A DNA stretch of 64,000 nt from Neiella litorisoli (lineage in GTDB: Bacteria; Pseudomonadota; Gammaproteobacteria; Enterobacterales; Neiellaceae). Location of the stretch: assembly GCF_014773395.1 (NCBI RefSeq), contig NZ_JACXAF010000018.1, forward strand, positions 1 to 64,000. Reading direction: 5' to 3'. Shown here piece by piece: positions 54,189 to 62,463 of this stretch; the first letter of the stretch is position 1, and the number at the start of each line of letters is the position of its first letter. The notes beneath the pieces were generated by a model. It was not told the DNA's origin. It saw only the letters and a list, made by a program, of their open reading frames with translations, and did no database searches. The position numbers were made by a program, and so were the translations under genes.

Positions 54189-57100
54189 ATGCTGACCCAA
54201 TGGCAACTGATTGTGATCAGTTTTGGCTACATCGGCCTGTTGTTTTTGTTGGCCTGGTTTGGTGATCAGCAAAAGTTTCAGCTCAGTGCTCGGATCCGTC
54301 CTTGGATCTACGGCCTTTCACTGGGGGTCTACTGCTCATCGTGGAGCTTTCTGGGCACCTCGGCACAAGCTTCTTCGGCAAGTTTTTCACACCTGCCGAT
54401 TTACCTCGGCCCCATCGCCCTGTTTCTATTCGCTTGGCCATTAATTCAACGCATGATGCGAGTCAGCCACAAACTGCAGCTGACCTCGATTGCCGATTTA
54501 ATTGCATCTCGTTTTGGTAAATCGCAAGGCTTAGCGTTGAGCGTGACCTTGGTCGCGCTGATTGGCACCATGCCTTATTTGGCGCTGCAAATTAAAGCCA
54601 TCGTTTACAGCGTGCAATTGATGAGCCCAACCACGTTCAGCGATGCTGAATTAGGCTTTATGATTGCTCTGGTGCTGGCGATATTTACTATGTTGTTCGG
54701 CATCCGCACGGTCGATATGACCGAGCGTCATCCTGGCATTATGCTGGCCATTGCCTTCGAGTCCATCGTCAAAGTACTGGCCTTTTTGCTGGTTGGCTTG
54801 GTGGTCTGTTTTGTGTTTTTCTCATCCCCTATCGAGTTGTGGCAGTCGGCAGCTGAAGCCGGCATGTCAGAGCAACAAATCGGTTGGCCCAGTATGCCCG
54901 CCATGCTTGGCTCCACCATTGTCGTTGCGGCCGCCTTCTTATGTTTACCACGCCAGTTCCACGTCATGGTGGTGGAAAGCCGAGGTGCCGAAGAAGCAAA
55001 AACATCACGCTGGTTGTTCCCACTTTACTTGCTGGTCTTTGCCCTGTTTGCCGCACCACTTGGGGTTGCCGGTTATCTCATGTTGGGACAACAGGTTGAT
55101 CCGGACGCTTACGTATTAATGCTGCCACAACACCAAGGCTATGAATGGCTTTCGGTACTGGCATTTCTGGGGGCGTTATCAGCTGCCAGTTCGATGGTCA
55201 TTGTGTCTAGCATTGCGCTGGCGACCATGGTCAGCAATGAAATCTTCCTGCCGTTGATGTTCAAACGTGGCTTTGATCAGCGCGCGCGCACCTTTGATGA
55301 TTTTAACCAGCGCGTGCTTTTTATTCGTCGCGGCCTGATTGTGTTGGTGATCATCCTCGGCTACACCGCTTTTCTGCTGGCGCCGCCAGATACCCTCAGC
55401 AGCCTCGGTGAAATTGCATTCGCCGCCATTGCGCAATTAGCGCCAGGCTTACTAGCCGCATTTTACTGGCGCTGGGCCAACCGCATCGGCGTCGCCCTTG
55501 GCTTATTGCTCGGCGCAACAAACTGGTTGTTGTGGGTCGTATTCCCCCACTTTGGCGTCCTGTCGGTGCCACCTTGGTTAGAGATTGATGGCATCTCGGC
55601 GATCACCGCTGGCACCTTATTCAGCCTTGGCAGTAATGTGTTCGGTTTATGGTTTGGTAGCAGCTGGGCCAGACCAACCGTCGTTGAGCGCATTCAGGCA
55701 GGTCAGTTTCAAGAGCGTCATAATCCCGAAAGCCAGCTACCGCGCCGTATTAGCCAAATCAGCGTCACTGAGATGAAAGCCCTGGCGGCACGTTTTGTCG
55801 GCGATCGCCGCGCCGATTCCACTTTTCGACAGTTTGAGCGCAGCATGCGCAACCATGACATCAAACCCGGGACGGCTCGTTTCCAGCAAACCTTATTAAC
55901 CCATAGCGAACGCTTGCTTGGCAGTGTCATGGGCGCCAGCTCAGCCAAGTTGCTGTTATCCTCTGCGCTGGAAGGCCGCGACATTGCCCTTGATGAAATT
56001 GCGCAATTGGTTGAACAAACCTCGTCTGAGCGTATTGAGTTCAGTCAAACCTTACTGCAAGGGGCGATTGAAAATGCCGGCGAAGGGATGTCGGTGATTG
56101 ATGCCGATTTACGCTTGGTGGCATGGAACAAGCGCTACCTCGATTTGTTTCAATACCCTGATGGCATGGTCGAAGTGGGTACGCCCATTGCCAACTTAAT
56201 TCGCTATAACATTTCCCGCGGGCTGTGTGGTGAAGGCGCTATTGAAGAGCAAGTTCAGAACCGCGTTGCTCACCTGCGCCGCGGTACATCACACACCTCG
56301 GAGCGGACTCTGCCCGATCATCGGGTGATTCTGATCCGCGGTAACCCAATGCCTTCGGGTGGTTTTGTCATGACGTTCTCCGATGTCACAGTCTATCGAG
56401 AAGCCCAGCATGCCTTGCAGCGAGCGAACGAGGAGCTGGAAACCCGCGTCACCGAGCGAACCCATGCGCTGCAAGAAGCCAACAGTGCGTTGGAGCAGGC
56501 TAACTTTAACAAGAGTCATTACTTACGCACCTGCAGCCATGATTTGATGCAACCGCTAGAGGCCGCCCGCCTGTTCAGCTCGGCATTAGGACAGCAGCGC
56601 GATCTAACCATTTCCCATCGAGATCTGCTCACCAATCTCAATAAATCGCTGGCCACGGCCAGTGAACTTCTTAATGACATGGGCGATGTTGCTCGAATTG
56701 AATCTGGCCGGATCAAGCCAGTGACAACGTCATTCCCAGTGAAAGATTTGTTCGATATTTTGAGCCGCGAGTTCTCCGCACTGGCTACCCAATATCAAAT
56801 CGATTTTCGAGTTCAGAGCAACAGCATGTGGTTGCACTCGGATCTGAAGCTGCTGCGGCGGATCTTGCAGAACCTGCTAACCAATGCCTTTCGTTATGCC
56901 AGCGGCAGCAAGGTATTACTAGGCTGCCGACGCAGTCAGGGTGAAATGCTGATCCAAGTGATTGATAACGGCCCGGGCATTGATCCCGATAAGCATCAAA
57001 CTGTGTTTGAGGCTTTTACCCGCCTTGAGGGTCAAAAACGGGTCGCCGCTCAGGGCTTGGGCTTAGGCTTGAACATTGCTCAGGGTTTCTGTCGTATTCT

Positions 57101-57617
57101 CGGCCACGATATTGACTTGCAGTCGCAGCCGAATCAGGGCTCTGCATTTTCAATTCGAGTGCCGCGAGTTTGTCCAACACAAGCGGCTGCGCAACTGGCA
57201 GCTCCGGTGAGGCGGCCTGGATTTGAAATGATTGAAGGCCGAACGGTGCTTTGCGTTGATAACGATGAGGCGGTATTACACGGTATGGCGGCCCTGCTGG
57301 AAAGTTGGAAGGCCAATGTGTTGACGGCCTACAGCATTGCTCAGGCGATTGATGTGGTCGAAAGCTGCGAAGAGCCGGTGGCCATTATGCTAGTCGACCA
57401 CCAGCTCGATCAGGGCGAGACCGGCTTGCAATTAATGGATGCGGTGCGACAAATCTGCGGCGTCCCCATTCCGGGGATTTTGATTACCGCCGACAGCAAA
57501 GTCGGGCTGCAGCAAGATGCCGAAGCGCGGGGTTACGGCTTTATGCGCAAGATGGTGAAACCTGCGCGGTTACGAGCAATGATTCAGCGCTCATTGGCTG
57601 AGTTGGAGCAGAGCTGA
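54189..57617 (+). CDS. crbS: CrbS-type hybrid sensor kinase with N-terminal sodium:solute symporter domain
   Basis: This 1142-aa protein has an N-terminal SSS transporter-like domain (about residues 1-500, 12 or 13 helices), a PAS-like module (about 610-720), a dimerisation domain with the phospho-His H784 (CSHDLMQPLEAA), an ATPase domain and a C-terminal receiver with D1070 (MLVDHQL). This layout is that of CrbS in Vibrio and MxtR in Pseudomonas, which control acs through the response regulator CrbR/ErdR. The partner gene lies convergently at 57996-58649. The SSS part may sense acetate or its transport. The start has only a weak ribosome site. Confidence 0.92.
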   Translation: MLTQWQLIVISFGYIGLLFLLAWFGDQQKFQLSARIRPWIYGLSLGVYCSSWSFLGTSAQASSASFSHLPIYLGPIALFLFAWPLIQRMMRVSHKLQLTSIADLIASRFGKSQGLALSVTLVALIGTMPYLALQIKAIVYSVQLMSPTTFSDAELGFMIALVLAIFTMLFGIRTVDMTERHPGIMLAIAFESIVKVLAFLLVGLVVCFVFFSSPIELWQSAAEAGMSEQQIGWPSMPAMLGSTIVVAAAFLCLPRQFHVMVVESRGAEEAKTSRWLFPLYLLVFALFAAPLGVAGYLMLGQQVDPDAYVLMLPQHQGYEWLSVLAFLGALSAASSMVIVSSIALATMVSNEIFLPLMFKRGFDQRARTFDDFNQRVLFIRRGLIVLVIILGYTAFLLAPPDTLSSLGEIAFAAIAQLAPGLLAAFYWRWANRIGVALGLLLGATNWLLWVVFPHFGVLSVPPWLEIDGISAITAGTLFSLGSNVFGLWFGSSWARPTVVERIQAGQFQERHNPESQLPRRISQISVTEMKALAARFVGDRRADSTFRQFERSMRNHDIKPGTARFQQTLLTHSERLLGSVMGASSAKLLLSSALEGRDIALDEIAQLVEQTSSERIEFSQTLLQGAIENAGEGMSVIDADLRLVAWNKRYLDLFQYPDGMVEVGTPIANLIRYNISRGLCGEGAIEEQVQNRVAHLRRGTSHTSERTLPDHRVILIRGNPMPSGGFVMTFSDVTVYREAQHALQRANEELETRVTERTHALQEANSALEQANFNKSHYLRTCSHDLMQPLEAARLFSSALGQQRDLTISHRDLLTNLNKSLATASELLNDMGDVARIESGRIKPVTTSFPVKDLFDILSREFSALATQYQIDFRVQSNSMWLHSDLKLLRRILQNLLTNAFRYASGSKVLLGCRRSQGEMLIQVIDNGPGIDPDKHQTVFEAFTRLEGQKRVAAQGLGLGLNIAQGFCRILGHDIDLQSQPNQGSAFSIRVPRVCPTQAAAQLAAPVRRPGFEMIEGRTVLCVDNDEAVLHGMAALLESWKANVLTAYSIAQAIDVVESCEEPVAIMLVDHQLDQGETGLQLMDAVRQICGVPIPGILITADSKVGLQQDAEARGYGFMRKMVKPARLRAMIQRSLAELEQS

Positions 57618-57727
57618 TAACGTTAGCCGAACAAGAGGGTCGCTCAGTTCAACTGCTGTTGAGTTGTGAGTTGCCTTATTTAGAGTGTTTTTATCAAGGG
57701 CCTTTTCGATACTAACGTCAGACGAGA

Positions 57728-57827
57728 TTGTGGCTAATGTTCGCTTCAGACACGCGGTGAATACATCCATGTACGCTCTACCGCAGCATCCTTGCTGCGG
57801 AAGGTCTTCTGCGAACATTAGCCACAA
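57728..57827. repeat. Composite intergenic palindrome, unit 1
   Basis: The outer 17-bp arms TTGTGGCTAATGTTCGC/GCGAACATTAGCCACAA enclose a core (57757-57800). Inside the core are a small TACAT/ATGTA palindrome, the CTCTAC string and the hairpin CCGCAGCA-TCCT-TGCTGCGG. The core matches unit 2 in reverse orientation. It lies between the convergent crbS and crbR genes. I see nothing coding in 57618-57995. Confidence 0.75.
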
Positions 57828-57879
57828 CCTCTAATCCGCGCAGTGCAAAATTCAGCGCAGGAGGATTGAATAAGAGGGA

Positions 57880-57968
57880 CATTAAGTGAATCGAAAGCTT
57901 CTGCCGCAAGGATGCGGCAGTAGAGCCATCAGGGAAGATTTCACGGCGTCTTGAGAATTTACTTAATG
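57880..57968. repeat. Composite intergenic palindrome, unit 2
   Basis: The outer arms CATTAAGTGAAT/ATTTACTTAATG (one mismatch) enclose a core (57901-57944). Read on the minus strand, the core is closely similar to the unit 1 core: GTGAA start, GGCTCTAC, then the hairpin CTGCCGCA-TCCT-TGCGGCAG. Its outer arms differ completely from those of unit 1. Confidence 0.75.
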
Positions 57969-57995
57969 GCACTCGCTGAGAGTTTGATATCGCTT

Positions 57996-58649
57996 CTAGC
58001 TGGTTTGAAATTGGCCCAAGTCGAGCTGGCTCACAGCAATCACGGCTTGGGTGCGGTTGCGAACATTAAGCTTCTTAAAAATGGCCGTCGCATGAGCTTT
58101 CACCGTTGCCTCTGACACGCTTAAATCAATGGCAATTTGCTTATTCAGCATGCCATCGGCAAACATCATCAAAATGCGGTGCTGCTGCGGGGTTAATGAT
58201 GCCAACCGAGCGACGATATCATCATCACCAGACTGCTCGAGAATTTTGGGGTCAGGCACCCACATTTGCCCTTCAAGCACCGCAACAATGGCATCGCGCA
58301 ACTTGTTTGGGTCCATCGACTTTGGAATAAAGCCACAGGCGCCAGCTTGCATCGCCCGACGAATATTTTCGTCTTCCTCATGGGCCGACACCACTACCAC
58401 CGGCAAGTCCGGAAAATGCGAGCGAACATGCACTAAGGTTGAAAAACCATGGGCGCCAGGGATCTGTAAATCAAGCACCAGTAAATCGGCATCTGCCGAC
58501 GTTTCCAGCAATTTTTCCAAAACATCCACTGTATCTGCTTCAAGCCACTCTACCCCCTGAATTTCAGGCACGGCATTAAGAGTAAGCATCAATGCCTGAC
58601 GAAATAATGGGTGATCGTCAGCTATGATAATCTGGTCGGCTAAGCGCAT
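57996..58649 (-). CDS. crbR: CrbR-type LuxR/NarL-family response regulator
   Basis: The 217-aa protein has a receiver domain (D11/D12 pocket, phospho-acceptor D60 in LLVLDLQIPG, Lys near FIPKSMD) and a C-terminal LuxR helix-turn-helix (NKQIAIDLSVSEATVKAHATAIFKKL). It is the expected partner of the crbS kinase that ends 380 bp away on the other strand, and should activate acs transcription. AGGA lies 8 nt before the ATG. The acs/symporter control region at 49251-49585 is the likely target. Confidence 0.9.
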   Translation of the reverse strand: MRLADQIIIADDHPLFRQALMLTLNAVPEIQGVEWLEADTVDVLEKLLETSADADLLVLDLQIPGAHGFSTLVHVRSHFPDLPVVVVSAHEEDENIRRAMQAGACGFIPKSMDPNKLRDAIVAVLEGQMWVPDPKILEQSGDDDIVARLASLTPQQHRILMMFADGMLNKQIAIDLSVSEATVKAHATAIFKKLNVRNRTQAVIAVSQLDLGQFQTS

Positions 58650-58760
58650 GGGCTCTATCCTGAAGAGTCTCGATTAACGCGGCAGTATTTCAATTTGAGC
58701 CATTAAGCTCAAGCGCTAAAACAACAATTTGGCACTTGAATCACCAAACTAAAGGAATCA

Positions 58761-59375
58761 ATGATGATTACTCTCTATGGCATTCCCCGCAGTCGTTCAC
58801 TCAGAGTCAGTTGGACGTTAGAAGAGTTAAGATTGGATTGGCAATACCACAAAGTGGATTTTGCCAAAGGTGAACATCGCAGTGCTGAGTATCTGGCACT
58901 CAATCCTTGCGGCAAAATTCCAACCTTGCAAGATGGCGACATCGTGATGACTGAATCGGCGGCAATCTGCTTATACCTTGCCGAGCGTTATGGTCCCAGC
59001 CAACTGCTTCCCGAAAGTATCGAAGATAGAGCGCAACATCATCGCTGGGTTCAACTGGTGACCAGCGAACTGGAGCAACCATTGTGGACCATGGGGAAAC
59101 ACCGATTTGCCCTACCTGAGCCACAGCGGGTACCACAAATGCTCGAAATCGCCGCTTGGGAGTTTGACAAAATCTGCAACGAATTAGAGACCCAGCTACC
59201 CGATTCAGAAACCTTGTTCGACTCGTTTACCGTTGCCGATATTCTGCTCACCCATACGCTCAATTGGGCGGTCAAATTTGAGCAGCCGTTACCACCTAAA
59301 CTCGCCGCTTATCGCAAGCGCAATAGTCGCCGCCCCGCATTAGCCGCAGCGCTCGAAAAAGAAATGGCAAGCTAA
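58761..59375 (+). CDS. Glutathione S-transferase family protein
   Basis: The 204-aa protein has an N-terminal thioredoxin-like domain with the active-site loop GIPRSRSLRVSWTLEE and the glutathione-binding NPCGKIPTL and ESAAICLYLAERY segments. A helical C-terminal domain follows. It may conjugate glutathione to electrophiles; the class is not determined. AAGGA is 4 nt before the first ATG and 7 nt before the second (58764), which may be the true start. A 7-bp hairpin after the stop lacks a T-run. Confidence 0.92.
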   Translation: MMITLYGIPRSRSLRVSWTLEELRLDWQYHKVDFAKGEHRSAEYLALNPCGKIPTLQDGDIVMTESAAICLYLAERYGPSQLLPESIEDRAQHHRWVQLVTSELEQPLWTMGKHRFALPEPQRVPQMLEIAAWEFDKICNELETQLPDSETLFDSFTVADILLTHTLNWAVKFEQPLPPKLAAYRKRNSRRPALAAALEKEMAS

Positions 59376-59589
59376 CGACACCGGCGTTGTCTGCTTTAGG
59401 CAACGCCTGATATTTCTCACCACCTCATTAGTTAATTTCACCACATCATGCGCTACAGGCAACGAGCCACTGAAAAAGCGAAAGATATTTCCTAACAGAA
59501 ACAACAAAATAAACCTTGGCACATTGTTTGACTAAGGATTAACTCAACCATGCAGTACCTACCAATTTTTGCTAATAAGGATGATGACA

Positions 59590-60351
59590 ATGCGTAACGC
59601 TCTATTCGCCACCGCCGCACTACTTTCAACTTCGGTCATGGCACATGACAATGAGTGTTCAGTCGACATGACCATGGGCGTGGATTTGAGCCCAACCAAA
59701 ATTGAATTGCTGGCTGATGACAAATCGCCAGTAGTAATGACTGCCGACCGGCTTTACATCGACGGCGCCGCGATGGAACTAAACCACGAACAGCAAGATG
59801 CCTATCAGGCCTACCAGCAAGGCATCCGCGAATTCGTACCGCAAGTGGTCGATCTGGCCATGGATGCGGTGGAAGTCGCTATGATCGCAGTGCAAGAGGT
59901 AATGACAGGCCTCAACATTAATGAAGATGGTCAACGTGAACTGGAAGAATCCATTGAGCAACTGAAAGAAACGCTGGAGCGCTACTTCTCCAAGGAAGAG
60001 CAAACCTATCATTTAGCGGCGCATAACAATGACCAATTTGATCAAGAGATTGAACAAGGCCTCAGCCGAGTGGTGGAAAACTCTGTAGAACAAGGATTGG
60101 GATCAGTATTTACCATGCTCGGCGAAGCCTTTAGTTCGAGTGATGGCTCCTTCGAAGAGCGCATGGAAGCGTTTGGTCAGCGGATGGAGCAAATGGGCGA
60201 GGCCATCGAACAAAAAGTAGAAGCCTCTGCTGACGCCATTGAACAGCGCGGCGAACTGGTTTGTGAACAAGCAGAGCAACTGCACAAACTAGAGCTTGAA
60301 GCCCACCGCCAAATCCCGCAACTGCAGGACTACAGCCTGCTGAAAATCTAA
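59590..60351 (+). CDS. YggN/DUF2884 family periplasmic protein
   Basis: The protein of about 253 aa has a signal peptide (cleavage near VMA-HD) and a long helical, acidic, Glu/Gln-rich body matching DUF2884 (YggN). The body has coiled-coil-like stretches and a C-terminal Cys paired with one near the mature N-terminus. The function of the family is unknown. AAGGA lies 8 nt before the ATG at 59590; the earlier in-frame ATGs overlap that ribosome site. It stands alone on this strand. Confidence 0.85.
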   Translation: MRNALFATAALLSTSVMAHDNECSVDMTMGVDLSPTKIELLADDKSPVVMTADRLYIDGAAMELNHEQQDAYQAYQQGIREFVPQVVDLAMDAVEVAMIAVQEVMTGLNINEDGQRELEESIEQLKETLERYFSKEEQTYHLAAHNNDQFDQEIEQGLSRVVENSVEQGLGSVFTMLGEAFSSSDGSFEERMEAFGQRMEQMGEAIEQKVEASADAIEQRGELVCEQAEQLHKLELEAHRQIPQLQDYSLLKI

Positions 60352-60362
60352 TACCAGGCCAA

Positions 60363-60905
60363 TCAAGGGGACTCGGTGGCGAGTGACTGCAACACTTCGC
60401 CACACGCCCGGCAACGATAGCTAGCGCCGCGCAACACTCGATTGTGGCGGCGAATGGTCAACTGGTGCTGCTGACAGCCGCAACGATAAAGAAACTTGTC
60501 GCCCTCAACCTCAGAGACATCAAGCTGGTGAGTACGGCGGGCCGGCACCTGAAATACCGACTCCATCATTTGTTGCCACTCAGCGCCATGAGGGGCAACG
60601 CGACCGTACAACTGATGAACCAGCAAATGAGCCAGTTCATGTGGCAAGATTTGCTCAACAAAGACGTCTGGCTCAGCCACCAGCAACACCGGATTCAGCC
60701 GTAACAACTGGCTTTGCAAGCGAGCGCTGCCAGCACAAGTTCCGCGCTGGTTTAGCACCAATGTCGGCCGCTCAAATGGCTGCTCAAACGCTACCCTCGC
60801 CCGTTCAAGCAATTGCTCCAAGCGCTGCTCCAACCGCTGCCGCCATTGTTTTTCAGCAAGTTGTTGGCAGTCTAAAAAGCGCTGCGCTACTGTGGTTCGA
60901 GCCAT
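60363..60905 (-). CDS. sprT: SprT family zinc-metalloprotease-like protein
   Basis: The 180-aa protein has the SprT domain with HELAHLLVH (HExxH with the following His) and a C-terminal zinc ribbon (CGC and CRAC pairs). It is slightly longer than E. coli SprT (165 aa). The family resembles SPRTN, which cuts DNA-protein crosslinks, but the bacterial role is not established. It lies 15 nt downstream of pdxH, so they form an operon. Confidence 0.92.
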   Translation of the reverse strand: MARTTVAQRFLDCQQLAEKQWRQRLEQRLEQLLERARVAFEQPFERPTLVLNQRGTCAGSARLQSQLLRLNPVLLVAEPDVFVEQILPHELAHLLVHQLYGRVAPHGAEWQQMMESVFQVPARRTHQLDVSEVEGDKFLYRCGCQQHQLTIRRHNRVLRGASYRCRACGEVLQSLATESP

Positions 60906-60920
60906 TTAATCAGCTCTCGA

Positions 60921-61562
60921 CTAGGGCGCTAAGCGCTCAATCGACCAGTCGCCTTGGCTTTGGCGTTGATATAAAAACCGGTCGTGTAAGCGATGCTCAC
61001 CGCCTTGCCAAAATTCAATGCTCGACGGCACGATCCGAAAGCCGCCCCAAAATGTCGGCAGCGGCACTTCGCCATCAGAAAATTTCTTTTTCAGTTCCAT
61101 GTACTTGGCTTCAAGCATCTGGCGAGCGCTGAGCCGCGAGCTTTGTTTGGAAGCCCAAGCAGCAATTTGCGACTCTTTCGGTCTCGACACAAAGTAGCGC
61201 AACACTTCACCGTGGGATAAGGGTTCAGCCTGACCGGTGATGTGAACCTGCCGCTCCAACGGGTGCCATGGAAACAAGGCGCTGACTTGCGAGTTTTCTT
61301 TGATGTGCTGGGCTTTGCGGCTACCTAAGTTGGTAAAAAACACAAAACCCGATGGTTCGGACTGCTTGAGCAAGACAATGCGTTGATACGGCTGGCCATT
61401 GCTGTCCACTGTCGCCACACTCATCGCGGTCGGATCAGATAGTTTGGCGTCAACTGCTTGCTGCAACCACTTTTCAAACAAATCAAATGGGCTGGCCGGT
61501 AATTGCTCTCGGCGCAATCCACCTTGGGTATATTCTCGGCGTAAATCGGATAAATCCAACAT
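60921..61562 (-). CDS. pdxH: Pyridoxamine/pyridoxine 5'-phosphate oxidase
   Basis: This 213-aa FMN enzyme oxidises pyridoxine or pyridoxamine phosphate to pyridoxal 5'-phosphate. The N-terminal [12 protein letters not shown], the FMN-binding [12 protein letters not shown] and the C-terminal [10 protein letters not shown] plus WSIERLAP motifs are all typical. It is close in length to E. coli PdxH (218 aa). It is followed by sprT after 15 nt. Confidence 0.97.
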   Translation of the reverse strand: MLDLSDLRREYTQGGLRREQLPASPFDLFEKWLQQAVDAKLSDPTAMSVATVDSNGQPYQRIVLLKQSEPSGFVFFTNLGSRKAQHIKENSQVSALFPWHPLERQVHITGQAEPLSHGEVLRYFVSRPKESQIAAWASKQSSRLSARQMLEAKYMELKKKFSDGEVPLPTFWGGFRIVPSSIEFWQGGEHRLHDRFLYQRQSQGDWSIERLAP

Positions 61563-61782
61563 GAAGCTCCACTCGTAACGTCAGGTAGTAGGCAGATTAA
61601 TCATAGGCTGTTCAAGCGGCCCGCGGCGATTGTCATGGCAGTCGCGCGGAATTGCAACCCCAGTCCACCAGCGCTAGTGAATTGTGACCATGACCGCAAT
61701 GAAAACCTGTATTTTTCAGGGTCATGCCTTAGATTAGAACAAGCATAGAAAAAGTCGCGGTTACGGCAATCAAGGAGTTCAA

Positions 61783-62463
61783 GTGCTCGAGTTAGAAACA
61801 ATTAGTCACTGGTTTGAGCCAACGGCTGCAGCCGATCCAGCGCAGCGGGTGCTGCATGATGTTTCACTGACCTTACAACAAGGCCAGAGTTTGGCGCTCA
61901 TGGGCAATAGCGGTAGCGGCAAAAGCACGCTGTTGCAGATCGCCGCTGGTCTTGAGCACCCCAACCAAGGTCAGGTGCGACTTGCTGGCCAGCCCCTTTA
62001 TCAGCTATCAGACAACCAGTTATCGGCATTACGTCGGGATAAAATCGGTTTTGTCTTTCAGCAATTTAACCTGCTGCCGGGTTTAACCGTGGGAGACAAT
62101 ATCTTATTCCAAAGTCGCCTTAGCCAGCAGCCTATCGATAACCAATGGCTGAAGCATCTAATGACCGAGCTGGCCATTGATGATCTGCAACACCGCTTGC
62201 CAGAGCAATTATCTGGCGGCCAGCAACAGCGAGTTGCCATTGCTCGGGCCATCGCTCACAAACCCTGTATCGTTTTTGCCGATGAGCCCACCGGCAATCT
62301 CAACGATAGTTTAAGTCACTCAGTCATGGCGCTACTGAGCCATTTGATCAAACAAGCCAATAGCAGTTTGCTCATGGTGACTCATAGCGCGGCAATGGCC
62401 GGTTATGCCGATACCGTGTTGGAGTTGCACCAAGGCCAACTGACTGAGGCGTCACCGGCATGA
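61783..62463 (+). CDS. ABC transporter ATP-binding protein (LolD/MacB-type)
   Basis: The 226-aa ATPase has Walker A (GNSGSGKST), a Q-loop (FQQFNLLPGL), the signature LSGGQQQR and Walker B (IVFADEPT). The FQQFNLLP and GLTVGDN pattern is that of the LolD/MacB/FtsE group. The start is GTG with AAGGAG 5 nt upstream. Its TGA stop overlaps the permease ATG by 4 nt. The pair probably extracts or exports a lipophilic or peptide substrate, or works as a mechanotransmitter. Confidence 0.93.
   Translation: MLELETISHWFEPTAAADPAQRVLHDVSLTLQQGQSLALMGNSGSGKSTLLQIAAGLEHPNQGQVRLAGQPLYQLSDNQLSALRRDKIGFVFQQFNLLPGLTVGDNILFQSRLSQQPIDNQWLKHLMTELAIDDLQHRLPEQLSGGQQQRVAIARAIAHKPCIVFADEPTGNLNDSLSHSVMALLSHLIKQANSSLLMVTHSAAMAGYADTVLELHQGQLTEASPA

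Noticed and set aside
59383-59407. GGCGTTG/CAACGCC hairpin after the GST gene as a terminator
   Set aside because: Seven-bp stem with an 11-nt loop and no proper T-run; too weak to call.
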